Assembly (NCBI RefSeq): GCF_000611675.1
Contig: NZ_JATV01000006.1
Coordinates: 124,001 to 188,000 of the forward strand
Length of the DNA: 64,000 nucleotides
Direction: 5' to 3'
From: Flavobacterium succinicans LMG 10402
Lineage (GTDB): Bacteria; Bacteroidota; Bacteroidia; Flavobacteriales; Flavobacteriaceae
Shown here: positions 1 through 7,695 of the stretch, one piece after another
Position numbering within the stretch: position 1 is the first letter of the stretch
Layout: each line of letters begins with the position of its first letter
Translations under genes and position numbers: made by a program
Notes under the pieces: model-generated
What the model saw: only the letters and a program-made list of their open reading frames with translations
Told to the model about the DNA's origin: nothing
Databases searched by the model: none

Positions 1-344
1 ATAGAACCCGATTCATCCCAAGAAAATGCTCCTTTAATTTCATTTATTTCCCCAGAACCCTTACCTAAATACTTCGTTTTTAAAACAAAAGTACCATTAA
101 GCAACAACGATAACTCTGTTTCAATACCTTCACAATTGGCACATGGAAGTACACCTTTATAAACGCCATTCCAATCCAAAGCGTTTTGCGAAGTATCTCC
201 TTTGGGTATTATTTTTGAGGAAGAAACTCCATCAATAGCATTCAATTCGGTTACTGAATCATTTTGGGACACTTGTTGCTCTTGTTGTTTACATGAGAAC
301 AACAAGAATCCAGTTGCGAAAAAAAACAACACACTATATTTCAT
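1..344 (-). CDS. NlpE-like copper-resistance lipoprotein (partial, C-terminus beyond left edge)
   Basis: The gene starts with ATG at 344 and reads off the left end, giving 114 codons. The N-terminus is a lipoprotein signal peptide ending in the lipobox LLFSC (Cys18), followed by a polar linker. At about residues 56-75 is the NlpE N-terminal signature, WNGVYKGVLPCANCEGI, with the CxxC pair typical of that domain, and then a beta-rich stretch. NlpE proteins are outer-membrane lipoproteins linked to copper tolerance and surface sensing in enterobacteria; in Bacteroidota the role is not established. It is monocistronic as far as can be seen. The fold is clear but the function is not, because the C-terminal part is missing. 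Confidence 0.8.
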   Translation of the reverse strand, partial: MKYSVLFFFATGFLLFSCKQQEQQVSQNDSVTELNAIDGVSSSKIIPKGDTSQNALDWNGVYKGVLPCANCEGIETELSLLLNGTFVLKTKYLGKGSGEINEIKGAFSWDESGS

Positions 345-552
345 GGGATTTGAATTTTACGTTTAAACACCACTACTAAGATCCGTCTTGAATCCATAGT
401 ATCTACTTTATAAATTTAAGAAAAAAAAACAGACTTTCATTAGTAATACCTAATATATAAATCAAGCAGGATCTTAATATGATACTTTTTATCACAAATC
501 CACTCCATAAAAACACGAAAAGAAATGCTTTCCTTTTAGCTAGTCGTTTTAA

Positions 553-1065
553 TTATTTTTTCTCACTCACTAAGCCGGTGTAGCTTATACTTGCCCTATT
601 GTTACTAGTAATCACTAAAGAACCTCCTCCGTCATTAAAAATGGTCAATAGGATTTTATAACTATCATTTTTCCCCTTTACGTTCGCCTTCAATTCATGT
701 CCTTTTTTAGTTTTTTCAATGGTGTAAATATCCGGAACACCCTCAAATTTCAAACCACCCTCTCCGCCTCCATAAGGAAGACTACCTGTGGCTCGTCCAA
801 AAAAAGGCATTTCACTTACAATCATTTCTGGAGAAAAAGAAATAAAATTAGGATTAGTGGTCAAATCAATACTTCTATATCCCATGGGAAAAGCCCTATT
901 AGCCACAAATTGAAATTTTTGAGTAGCTAATAAACTTTCAATCTTTTTTTGCTGTGCTATCTTTTGATCATTTTTCAGTTCTTTTTTTGTTTTTTCTTGA
1001 GCATAAGAAAATCCTGTAACCAATAACAACAATAAGACAACGTGTTTTTTCAATAATGTATTCAT
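553..1065 (-). CDS. DUF4251 domain secreted protein
   Basis: A 170-residue protein with a cleavable signal peptide (residues 1-22, ending FSYAQ). A lysine-rich linker follows, then a DUF4251 domain whose hallmarks are visible: FQFVANRAFPMG near residue 52, the MPFFGRA block near 87, and the GGEGGLKFEG block near 100. DUF4251 proteins are small periplasmic or surface beta proteins common in Bacteroidota, with no known activity. It stands alone between NlpE-like and META-domain genes, all on the reverse strand and all envelope-directed. The family assignment is firm; the function is unknown. Confidence 0.75.
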   Translation of the reverse strand: MNTLLKKHVVLLLLLVTGFSYAQEKTKKELKNDQKIAQQKKIESLLATQKFQFVANRAFPMGYRSIDLTTNPNFISFSPEMIVSEMPFFGRATGSLPYGGGEGGLKFEGVPDIYTIEKTKKGHELKANVKGKNDSYKILLTIFNDGGGSLVITSNNRASISYTGLVSEKK

Positions 1066-1172
1066 AAATTGTAAATTATAGAGTTAGTAAAATTATAAGA
1101 ATCCACAGCAGCATTATCACCATTTCAAAAGTGAATAACCCTGAAAAAAGAGGAATTTGGCGTAACAAAAAA

Positions 1173-1254
1173 CAACATAGAATTATAAAAAACTAATACA
1201 GAAAATGGATTTACTTTTATCCAAAACCTATAAAAAATTACAATTCTATGTTGC
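1173..1254. repeat. Inverted repeat pair, about 80 bp overall
   Basis: CAACATAGAATTATAA starting at 1173 is mirrored by the complement of TTACAATTCTATGTTG ending at 1253, with one mismatch in 16. The arms enclose about 50 bp of AT-rich DNA with a small internal hairpin (GGAT...ATCC). It lies in the intergenic space between two reverse-strand genes. It could be a decayed miniature element or a weak terminator-like structure. Confidence 0.4.
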
Positions 1255-1305
1255 TATAGGATCAAATATCAATACTGAAATATGTATTTTTAAATGATAA
1301 CAAAA

Positions 1306-1737
1306 TTATTTTTTCTCAAAACGCATCAAAGCCACGCCTTCACCTTCAAAAGTAAGTACCTTACCGTCTTCTGATAAGGTATAAGTCGCTATTTTCTCAA
1401 GCATATTCATGTAAACCGAATCCCCATTTCCTTGACAAGCCATCATAGTCACGGCCATTTTACTGTCTTTAAACGAAATTTTATTACCTTCAGCTTGTAG
1501 CGCACCAGTGTAATTATTACAACTATTATTTCCGAAAACTTTTTTACCCGCTAGGTCAAAGTTGATCGTAGGTTTGGCATCAGGATACAAGCCCTGAAAT
1601 GCAATTCTTGGTCCGCTTATAAATGTCAATACCCATTCGCCTTGCAATGAATTAGCAGAATTTGTTGTATTTTTGGTGGTAGTACAAGAAGTGAATGTCA
1701 TAAAAATTAATGCTGTTACTAGAGAAAAATTTTTCAT
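1306..1737 (-). CDS. META domain lipoprotein (HslJ-like)
   Basis: A 143-residue lipoprotein with lipobox FTSC (Cys18). The META domain occupies roughly residues 30-143. Its fingerprint is visible as GEWVLTFISG, the central GNNSCNNYTGALQAEGNKI motif and the MTMMACQGNGDSVYMNML helix, ending with the LMRFEKK strand. META/HslJ proteins are small envelope proteins associated with heat shock, novobiocin resistance or motility in other bacteria. The length is normal for a stand-alone META protein. No operon partner is seen. The biochemical role is unknown. Confidence 0.8.
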   Translation of the reverse strand: MKNFSLVTALIFMTFTSCTTTKNTTNSANSLQGEWVLTFISGPRIAFQGLYPDAKPTINFDLAGKKVFGNNSCNNYTGALQAEGNKISFKDSKMAVTMMACQGNGDSVYMNMLEKIATYTLSEDGKVLTFEGEGVALMRFEKK

Positions 1738-1854
1738 TATGTATTTATTTATTGTTGAAATGTAAATTTACTAAAACCATACCAAAATCGTTTCGAAAGA
1801 ATGCTATTTTAAAAAGTTTAATATTTAATTAAGAAAAAAAACAACCTCGAAAAA

Positions 1855-2379
1855 ATGAAAATATTAGGAATTGGATCACGAATAGAACATGAAAAACACG
1901 GTAAAGGCGTAGTAACCAATGTTACCTCAACGCAATATTGGGTTACTTTCATAGATTCTGGATTAGAAACTATTGCATTGGACGAAACGTTCCATGTTAT
2001 AGAAGCCGCGGAAAATGAAGTGGACACTATTAGTTTATACGAAATTGAAAATACGTTAAAAACAATTTTGAAAAAATGGTCCGATGTCTCAGAAATTGTT
2101 CCTTTGGCCGATAAATGGAAAGGCGGTAAAATTATTTTAGAACCTGGCCAACCTAGTTTAGCCTCAAAAGAAATTCCAATAGATACTTTTTTCCATAAAA
2201 TAATAATGGTTAGAGATCGACTTAGAGTCATGGAACAAAAGATCAACTCAAGCAAAATAGAAGAATTAGAAAAAATTGAGTTGCAACAATATTTAACCCG
2301 TATCTATGGCACTTTAACTACTTTTAACGTGCTGTTCAAGTCACCATCGCATAACTTTGTCGGTGAAAAAACCAAATAA
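1855..2379 (+). CDS. Conserved hypothetical protein with N-terminal SH3/tudor-like segment
   Basis: A 174-residue cytoplasmic protein without signal peptide or membrane segment. The first 50 residues (GIGSRIEHEKHGKGVVTNV, then TFIDSGLETIAL) resemble the small beta-barrel found at the C-terminus of UvrD/PcrA-type helicases and CarD-like proteins (VxHxxxGxGxV). The remainder, residues 55-165, is predicted to be helical with charged heptads. I know of no assigned function. The barrel could mediate protein or nucleic-acid contacts, but that is inference from a short motif. A superoxide dismutase follows 35 bp downstream on the same strand and may be co-transcribed. Confidence 0.6.
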   Translation: MKILGIGSRIEHEKHGKGVVTNVTSTQYWVTFIDSGLETIALDETFHVIEAAENEVDTISLYEIENTLKTILKKWSDVSEIVPLADKWKGGKIILEPGQPSLASKEIPIDTFFHKIIMVRDRLRVMEQKINSSKIEELEKIELQQYLTRIYGTLTTFNVLFKSPSHNFVGEKTK

Positions 2380-2414
2380 TTTTTTTCTATAATTCATCAA
2401 AAAAACATTGAGCT

Positions 2415-3182
2415 ATGAAAAACAATAATAACCGCAGAGAATTTCTAAAAAAGACAGGTTTACTATCTACCGGAATTTTTATGGGAAGTTCTGTCCTACA
2501 TTCCCTATTGGCTTCTAATTCGGTTTCCCAGGTACAAAACGAAGATGATTTTTTGCAAGCAGAAGACATTTTTACACTTCCAAAACTTCCTTATTCCTAT
2601 GATGCTTTAGAACCGCATATTGATAAATTGACGATGGAAATTCATCATTCCAAACACCATCAAGCGTATATTACCAATCTGAACAAAGGAGTACAAAGTC
2701 TAGACAAAAATCTACAGGACAAAGCCCAGAATTTGAATTCGATTTTTGAAAACATGAAACTTTTCCCAGAAGTTATTCGTAATAATGCCGGTGGACATTA
2801 TAATCATAGCTTGTTTTGGAATTTAATGAAACCTAATGGTGGCGGCAGTCCAAAAGGCAAATTAGCCGAAAGCATCAACCAAACTTTTGGTTCGTTTGAC
2901 AACTTCAAAAAACAATTTTCTGAGGCGGCGGCAAAACGATTCGGTTCCGGATGGGCGTGGCTGGTGATTTCAGATGGAAAATTAGTAATCACTTCGACCC
3001 CAAATCAAGACAATCCGTTGATGAATTTACCAACTATTATTTCAAAAGGAAAACCAGTTTTGGCTTTAGATGTTTGGGAACACGCCTATTATCTTAAAAA
3101 TCAAAACCGAAGAGCCGATTACATTGCTTCGTTTTGGAATGTAGTCAATTGGGAAGCTGCCGAAATAGCATTTAATTCTTAA
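2415..3182 (+). CDS. Fe/Mn superoxide dismutase with Tat-type signal peptide
   Basis: A 255-residue protein. The N-terminus carries a twin-arginine-like signal, [10 protein letters not shown] with RR at 7-8, then a hydrophobic segment to about residue 33. The mature part is a complete Fe/Mn superoxide dismutase: the N-terminal helix motif with HHSKHHQAY, the [13 protein letters not shown] block, the GSGWAWLV strand and the C-terminal [11 protein letters not shown] signature. The four metal ligands (His, His, Asp, His) are all present. It converts superoxide to peroxide and oxygen. Most bacterial SODs are about 200 residues and cytoplasmic, so the extra N-terminus points to export or anchoring. 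Iron versus manganese cannot be decided from these motifs alone. Confidence 0.92.
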   Translation: MKNNNNRREFLKKTGLLSTGIFMGSSVLHSLLASNSVSQVQNEDDFLQAEDIFTLPKLPYSYDALEPHIDKLTMEIHHSKHHQAYITNLNKGVQSLDKNLQDKAQNLNSIFENMKLFPEVIRNNAGGHYNHSLFWNLMKPNGGGSPKGKLAESINQTFGSFDNFKKQFSEAAAKRFGSGWAWLVISDGKLVITSTPNQDNPLMNLPTIISKGKPVLALDVWEHAYYLKNQNRRADYIASFWNVVNWEAAEIAFNS

Positions 3183-3205
3183 CTCAAAACATATGAATTC
3201 TAGTT

Positions 3206-3240
3206 AGAGCAACTAACCTATTAAAAGTGGTTGCTCTTTA
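3206..3240 (+). terminator. Probable terminator after superoxide dismutase
   Basis: AGAGCAAC at 3206-3213 pairs with GTTGCTCT at 3230-3237 across an AT-rich loop, followed by a short TTTA tail. It sits 24 bp after the stop codon. The weak T-run makes this only moderately convincing. Confidence 0.45.
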
Positions 3241-3326
3241 CTCAATCTTTTATCTTTTAAGATTATAATGAGATAAAAATAACCTACAAATTATAAATTA
3301 TTAACTTTAGCTTTCTTTTAAATTTA

Positions 3327-4285
3327 TAGAGGTCAATATTTAATTACATATAATTTGCTTATGTGTAATATTGTCAGATTTGACCATTCTTTTGATTAGA
3401 TTATTGAATATTGTGTCTTTGTTTTGTGAACGATTTATTCTATAACAGAACTCATTAAAATAGCGCTCAATGTTTCCTTCACTAACCCATGAATATGTTG
3501 TCCTTATCCAAGTTTTAATTTGATGTATCATCGTGTGTAAAGCTTTGAAGTTTTTGCCTGATTCACTCGGGATTTGTGTGATATTATAATCCTTTGCAAT
3601 CGGTCTATACCCTTTCCAATTGTCAGTGGTTATTTTTGCTTCTTTACCGATGTGATTCTCGAATATCTTTCTGAGTGATTTTGCCGAAAAATCGTTTATT
3701 TTTAAAGCATAAAATCGTTTCACTTTCCCCTCAGGGGTTAATTCTACTGCACAAACGGACTTTTTCTTTTTACTATCGTAACTTCTTCCTTGTTTAGATT
3801 CTTCATATCCTCCAACCACAAATTCATCTACATGAACAATCCCATCAATGGGATTATTACCACTGGATTTCATAGCTTCTCTTACTTTATGCATAAATAA
3901 TCGGGCCGTACTTTCCTGAACACTATAGCGCACACTTATCTGCATTGCCGAAAGACTTTTTGTGGTGGTTACCATTTCAAAACAAATGAAAAATGCTTTT
4001 CGTAAACCAAATTTTACTTTGTGAAATAAGGTATTTGCAGTACTGGATTCTGTATCACTACATATGTTACATGTTCTTGAAAAATCCTTACGGATTTGAC
4101 TTTTTTTATGACCGCATTTTCGACAAGTATACCCATTTTCCCATTTCAAAACAGACAAATATTCTTTGCAATTCTCATCTGTTTTGAAGCGTTCAGCAAA
4201 CTCTATGAGGTTTTGTCCTTTAAAAATATCCATAAAAAAGCTTTTTTGTTGACTTCAAAGATATGAAACTAAATATTGACCTCTA
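3327..4285 (-). mobile_element. Complete IS1595-type insertion sequence (about 959 bp)
   Basis: The terminal inverted repeats are perfect: TAGAGGTCAATATTTA at 3327-3342 is the exact complement of TAAATATTGACCTCTA at 4270-4285. Outside them the octamer TAAATTTA occurs at both 3319-3326 and 4286-4293. That fits the 8-bp AT-rich target duplication known for the IS1595 family. Because the octamer is itself palindromic, the visible inverted repeat extends to 26 bp and the exact IS boundary is uncertain by a few bases. The single transposase gene fills the element. It inserted between transcription units and disrupts no recognisable gene. Perfect ends and an intact reading frame suggest a recent, potentially active copy. 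Confidence 0.88.
3340..4233 (-). CDS. IS1595 family transposase (ISXO2-like)
   Basis: A 297-residue transposase. An N-terminal zinc ribbon (CRKCG near residue 36, CNIC near 56) is followed by a helical DNA-binding region (MQISVRYSVQESTARLFMHK). The ISXO2-like DDE domain comes next: first catalytic Asp in VHVDEFVVGG (about residue 140), second in ITTDNWKGY (about 200), and the C-terminal SEGNIERYFNEFCYRINR block where the last acidic or Asn residue lies. The length is typical for the family. The C-terminal codons overlap the left inverted repeat. It catalyses cut-and-paste movement of the surrounding element. No frameshift or stop is seen. Confidence 0.92.
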   Translation of the reverse strand: MDIFKGQNLIEFAERFKTDENCKEYLSVLKWENGYTCRKCGHKKSQIRKDFSRTCNICSDTESSTANTLFHKVKFGLRKAFFICFEMVTTTKSLSAMQISVRYSVQESTARLFMHKVREAMKSSGNNPIDGIVHVDEFVVGGYEESKQGRSYDSKKKKSVCAVELTPEGKVKRFYALKINDFSAKSLRKIFENHIGKEAKITTDNWKGYRPIAKDYNITQIPSESGKNFKALHTMIHQIKTWIRTTYSWVSEGNIERYFNEFCYRINRSQNKDTIFNNLIKRMVKSDNITHKQIICN

Positions 4286-4434
4286 TAAATTTAAATACAT
4301 TCAACACATAACATGCTTATTTTTAATATTTTACTTAGTCCAGAAAATAAAAATCACTGTTTCTTGCAGCATTCTGTCAAAAACAAAAAACAAGCTTCAG
4401 CTAGCGATGACAAAAGTTTAACTTAGACTTATCT

Positions 4435-4462
4435 TTGGTAATTATTAAATACCCTAGTTTTG
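4435..4462 (+). promoter_or_regulatory. Flavobacterial promoter upstream of the LETM1-related gene
   Basis: TTG at 4435-4437 and TAGTTTTG at 4455-4462 are separated by 17 bp. This fits the Flavobacterium consensus TTG-N17-23-TAnnTTTG. The start codon follows 18 bp later. Confidence 0.7.
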
Positions 4463-4480
4463 CATTTTTAAATTACAACA

Positions 4481-5680
4481 ATGATTAACCCTTCAGCTCC
4501 AGGTTGGATAGACAAATACTTCATTGAACAACCCTTTTCTGAAGTGCTTTCCCAAGAAAGCAAGGCCTCTTTTTATCTAAAAACCAGAGATACAGGTTTT
4601 ATTTATGGTCATATTATTGCTTTTAATACCATAAATCCGATCGAATCAAAAAGATGGTTCAAAGAAGAAATTTCAAAAATTGCGTTGTTAAATACACTTT
4701 ATGGCGCTTATTGTTTATTTGAAAAACAGACCGCTCCTGAAGCTTTTATTGCTAAAACACTTGATTTTTACAACCAAATGAATCCTTCTGGGTTCAATTT
4801 GTTTAAAAAAATATTACCCAAAAGTAGCCGATCGCTTACACTTGAAAATTATATTAACGAAAGAGTACAAACCAATGATGGAATAATCAATAAAAATTTC
4901 TCTCATCTGGTAACTAATGCCCTTTTATTTATTGATGTTTTGGCGTTTTGTCGCTTTTTGCAACACGGAGAAATTCCAGAAAAATATTTAAAACGAATCG
5001 AAGAAACCGTAGTCAATATTGTTGCTTTAGCTTTAAAAATAAAAAGTAATAAAAGTAATTATGATGATTTACTGATCAAACTTTTTGAAGCTTCCGTTCG
5101 TTATTCTAAATTTTCTAAAAATGCAGTAGTTACCTTAGAATCGTTAGAATTAGACTATTTTAGTCATGAATTAGAGCGAAAATACTTGATTGATGTCACT
5201 GGAATGGCCTTATGGAGTGATGGTATTATAGAAAAAGAAGAAGCCTATTTCTTGTATACTTTAGGTAGTATCTTGAGCGAAACTGATGAATTTGTGGAAG
5301 CATCTATTCACCACACTAACGATTTTATCAGCAATCATAAAAAAGAGATTCCGTATTTTAATTATTCCAATCCTGTAAAACACTTTTACGATCAAACTAC
5401 CGAAAGTGTTGTGAATTTAGTCACTCGAAACAAAAATAGACTGGTTAAAGAAATCATGGAGAGTAAAGAGTTAATGGTCTTGTTGGCTCACTCTACCCGA
5501 AGAGATTTGGACGAGAAAGAAAAGAAAAAAGTAAGAAAACAAGTCCTTGATATTTGCAAAACTATTCCTTCGCTTACTATATTTTTATTACCTGGAGGAA
5601 GTTTACTCTTACCTATTTTAATAAAATTTATCCCCACATTATTGCCTTCATCCTTTAATGAAAATCTCAATGAAGACTAA
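4481..5680 (+). CDS. LETM1-related (biofilm-associated type) protein
   Basis: A 399-residue protein, mostly helical. The C-terminal third matches the LETM1 core: RDLDEKEKKKVRKQ followed by the hydrophobic hairpin SLTIFLLPGGSLLLPILIKF, ending IPTLLPSSF. In mitochondria LETM1 is an inner-membrane cation/proton-exchange protein; flavobacterial relatives have been labelled LETM1-related biofilm-associated proteins, and their transport activity is unproven. No signal peptide is visible, so the hydrophobic segment near residue 370 would be the membrane contact. The gene has its own promoter and is followed by a strong terminator shared with dps. The family call is solid; the function is inferred only. 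Confidence 0.75.
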   Translation: MINPSAPGWIDKYFIEQPFSEVLSQESKASFYLKTRDTGFIYGHIIAFNTINPIESKRWFKEEISKIALLNTLYGAYCLFEKQTAPEAFIAKTLDFYNQMNPSGFNLFKKILPKSSRSLTLENYINERVQTNDGIINKNFSHLVTNALLFIDVLAFCRFLQHGEIPEKYLKRIEETVVNIVALALKIKSNKSNYDDLLIKLFEASVRYSKFSKNAVVTLESLELDYFSHELERKYLIDVTGMALWSDGIIEKEEAYFLYTLGSILSETDEFVEASIHHTNDFISNHKKEIPYFNYSNPVKHFYDQTTESVVNLVTRNKNRLVKEIMESKELMVLLAHSTRRDLDEKEKKKVRKQVLDICKTIPSLTIFLLPGGSLLLPILIKFIPTLLPSSFNENLNED

Positions 5681-5682
5681 TA

Positions 5683-5718
5683 TAAAAAAAACGAAACCGT
5701 ACGTTTCGTTTTTTTTTT
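5683..5718. terminator. Bidirectional terminator between LETM1-related gene and dps
   Basis: ACGAAAC at 5691-5697 pairs with GTTTCGT at 5703-5709 around a 5-base loop, flanked by an A-run on the left and a T-run on the right. It therefore serves both converging genes. Confidence 0.8.
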
Positions 5719-5739
5719 ATGAGTACTATCGGGATGAGT

Positions 5740-6210
5740 TTAAGCTAACCAAGCTTGCATCATCCAAATCGTTTTTTCTTGTTCTACAATAAAGTCACTC
5801 ATCATAGAACTCGTCCCTTCATCATTAATTTCTGAAGCATTTGCTAAAATTTGTCTTTCGATAGTTAATAATGCGGCTAATGATTCCACAATTAACTGAA
5901 TGGCTTTTTCATCGTTTGAAATATTTTTACCAATTTCGATTTTGTTGTGCTTGATATAATCTTCAAAAGTATGCAAAGGCGTTCCACCAAGGGTCAAGAC
6001 ACGTTCTGCAATTAAATCAATTTTAATTTGAGAGTCGTTATACAATTCTTCAAATTTCACATGCAAATCAAAAAAACGTTTCCCGCGAATGTTCCAATGC
6101 ATTCCTCTTAAACTTTGATAGTACACTTGAAAATTAGACAATAAAACATTTAATTCAAGTACAATTTTATCCGTTTCTTCGATTGGCAATCCTATAGTAT
6201 TTAGTTTCAT
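5740..6210 (-). CDS. dps: Dps family DNA-protecting ferritin-like protein
   Basis: A 156-residue four-helix protein of typical Dps length. The conserved first-helix motif MHWNIRGKRFFDLHVKFEELY (start near residue 37) provides the His, Asp/His and Glu ligands of the intersubunit ferroxidase site, and GGTPLHTFEDY marks the long loop. Dps dodecamers oxidise and store iron using peroxide and can bind DNA, limiting Fenton damage. The lysine-rich N-terminal tail used for DNA binding in E. coli is absent (MKLNTIGLPIEET), so DNA binding may be weak. It is monocistronic, with a -7 box at 6235-6242. The assignment is firm. Confidence 0.92.
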   Translation of the reverse strand: MKLNTIGLPIEETDKIVLELNVLLSNFQVYYQSLRGMHWNIRGKRFFDLHVKFEELYNDSQIKIDLIAERVLTLGGTPLHTFEDYIKHNKIEIGKNISNDEKAIQLIVESLAALLTIERQILANASEINDEGTSSMMSDFIVEQEKTIWMMQAWLA

Positions 6211-6234
6211 AATGTAAAAATTTTTATGTTTTCA

Positions 6235-6242
6235 CAAATTTA
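6235..6242 (-). promoter_or_regulatory. -7 promoter box of dps
   Basis: On the reverse strand this reads TAAATTTG, a perfect TAnnTTTG flavobacterial -7 box, 25 bp upstream of the dps start. No well-spaced -33 TTG is evident. Confidence 0.55.
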
Positions 6243-6332
6243 CAACCTTTACTTGGTATCTCTTTCCCAACAAATTGTTAGTTTTTATCCTTAAATTGGA
6301 TAAAACTATCCGTTAATGATAAATCATTCCAC

Positions 6333-6364
6333 AAAAAAAGCCTGTAAACTCAATTACAGGCTTT
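6333..6364 (-). terminator. Terminator of ychF
   Basis: On the reverse strand AAAGCCTGTAA pairs with TTACAGGCTTT around a 6-base loop and is followed by a T-run (the A-run at 6333-6339). It lies about 20 bp after the ychF stop codon. Confidence 0.8.
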
Positions 6365-6382
6365 CGTTTTGTGTTAAAAAAA

Positions 6383-7477
6383 TTATACGTTAAATCTAAA
6401 ATGCATTACATCTCCATCTTTAACGATGTATTCTTTTCCTTCTACTTTAAATTTTCCAGCTTCCTTACATTTGGCTTCTGATCCGTACTGTACAAAATCT
6501 TCATAAGAAATTACTTCGGCACGAATAAATCCTTTTTCAAAATCGGTATGAATAACACCAGCTGCTTGAGGCGCAGTAGCTCCGATGTTAATGGTCCAAG
6601 CGCGCACTTCTTTTACACCGGCTGTAAAATAAGTTTGCTGTTTTAATAATTTGTAGGCTGCACGAATTAATACTGAAGCACCAGGCTCCTTCAAGCCCAT
6701 ATCTTCAAGAAAAACTTGGCGCTCTTCGTAGCTTTCTAGCTCCGTAATATCTGCCTCTGCTCCTACTGAAAGTACGATTACCTCTGCCTCTTCATCTTTT
6801 ACCAATTCACGTACTTGGTCAACATATGCATTTCCATTTACCGCAGAATTTTCGTCAACATTACAAACATACAAAACAGGCTTTGCTGTAATCAATTGAA
6901 AACTTTCCATCAAAACTTCTTCTTCATTACTTTGAGGAAAAATAGTTCTAGCCGATTTGGCTTGTAAAAGCGCCTCTCTAATTCGATCCAATAAAGCTTT
7001 CTCAGTTTGCGCCTCTTTGTTTCCCGTTTTTGCCGCACGATTTACTTTTTCCAAACGTTTTTCAACATTCTCTAAATCTTTTAATTGTAATTCGATATCG
7101 ATAGTTTCTTTATCTCGAATTGGGTTGACGTTACCGTCAACATGCACAATATTATCGTTATCAAAACAACGTAAAACATGAATAATAGCGTTACACTCTC
7201 TAATGTTTCCTAAAAACTGATTTCCTAACCCCTCGCCCTTACTAGCTCCTTTTACCAAACCTGCAATATCAACAATATCAACTGTTGCCATTTGCACACG
7301 TTCTGGCTTTACCAACTCTTCTAATTTTTCAATTCTAGGATCGGGTACATTTACTACACCTATATTAGGTTCGATAGTACAAAATGGGAAGTTTGCACTT
7401 TGCGCTTTGGCATTTGACAAACAATTGAACAATGTGGATTTTCCAACATTAGGTAAGCCTACAATTCCTGCTTTCAT
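6383..7477 (-). CDS. ychF: Redox-regulated ATPase YchF (Obg-family P-loop protein)
   Basis: The start is set at 7477 (MKAGIVGLPNVGKST), because the family begins exactly there; the frame is open for eight more codons upstream. The 364-residue length is canonical. G1 is GLPNVGKST, G3 is DIAGLVKGAS, and the G4 position reads NVDE rather than NKxD, the change that makes YchF prefer ATP over GTP. A central coiled-coil insertion (about 130-190) and a C-terminal TGS domain (ending YIVKDGDVMHFRFNV) complete the protein. It associates with ribosomes and is implicated in stress and catalase regulation in other bacteria. Monocistronic. Confidence 0.96.
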   Translation of the reverse strand: MKAGIVGLPNVGKSTLFNCLSNAKAQSANFPFCTIEPNIGVVNVPDPRIEKLEELVKPERVQMATVDIVDIAGLVKGASKGEGLGNQFLGNIRECNAIIHVLRCFDNDNIVHVDGNVNPIRDKETIDIELQLKDLENVEKRLEKVNRAAKTGNKEAQTEKALLDRIREALLQAKSARTIFPQSNEEEVLMESFQLITAKPVLYVCNVDENSAVNGNAYVDQVRELVKDEEAEVIVLSVGAEADITELESYEERQVFLEDMGLKEPGASVLIRAAYKLLKQQTYFTAGVKEVRAWTINIGATAPQAAGVIHTDFEKGFIRAEVISYEDFVQYGSEAKCKEAGKFKVEGKEYIVKDGDVMHFRFNV

Positions 7478-7695
7478 AGTTTTTATTTTTCCGAGAATCA
7501 ATTAACAATCCTCATTTTACTATTACATTTAAAAGTTTGCAAATATATGATTTAAAATATCCTAGTTGAAAACATTCTAAATTTAATTTAAATGACCATT
7601 TTAAAAAAAAATAAACAATCAAGATGTATTTTGTTAAAATTAAGCTATATTTAACATCATATTAACTTATTCAATAACCAAAAAACAACCATTTT

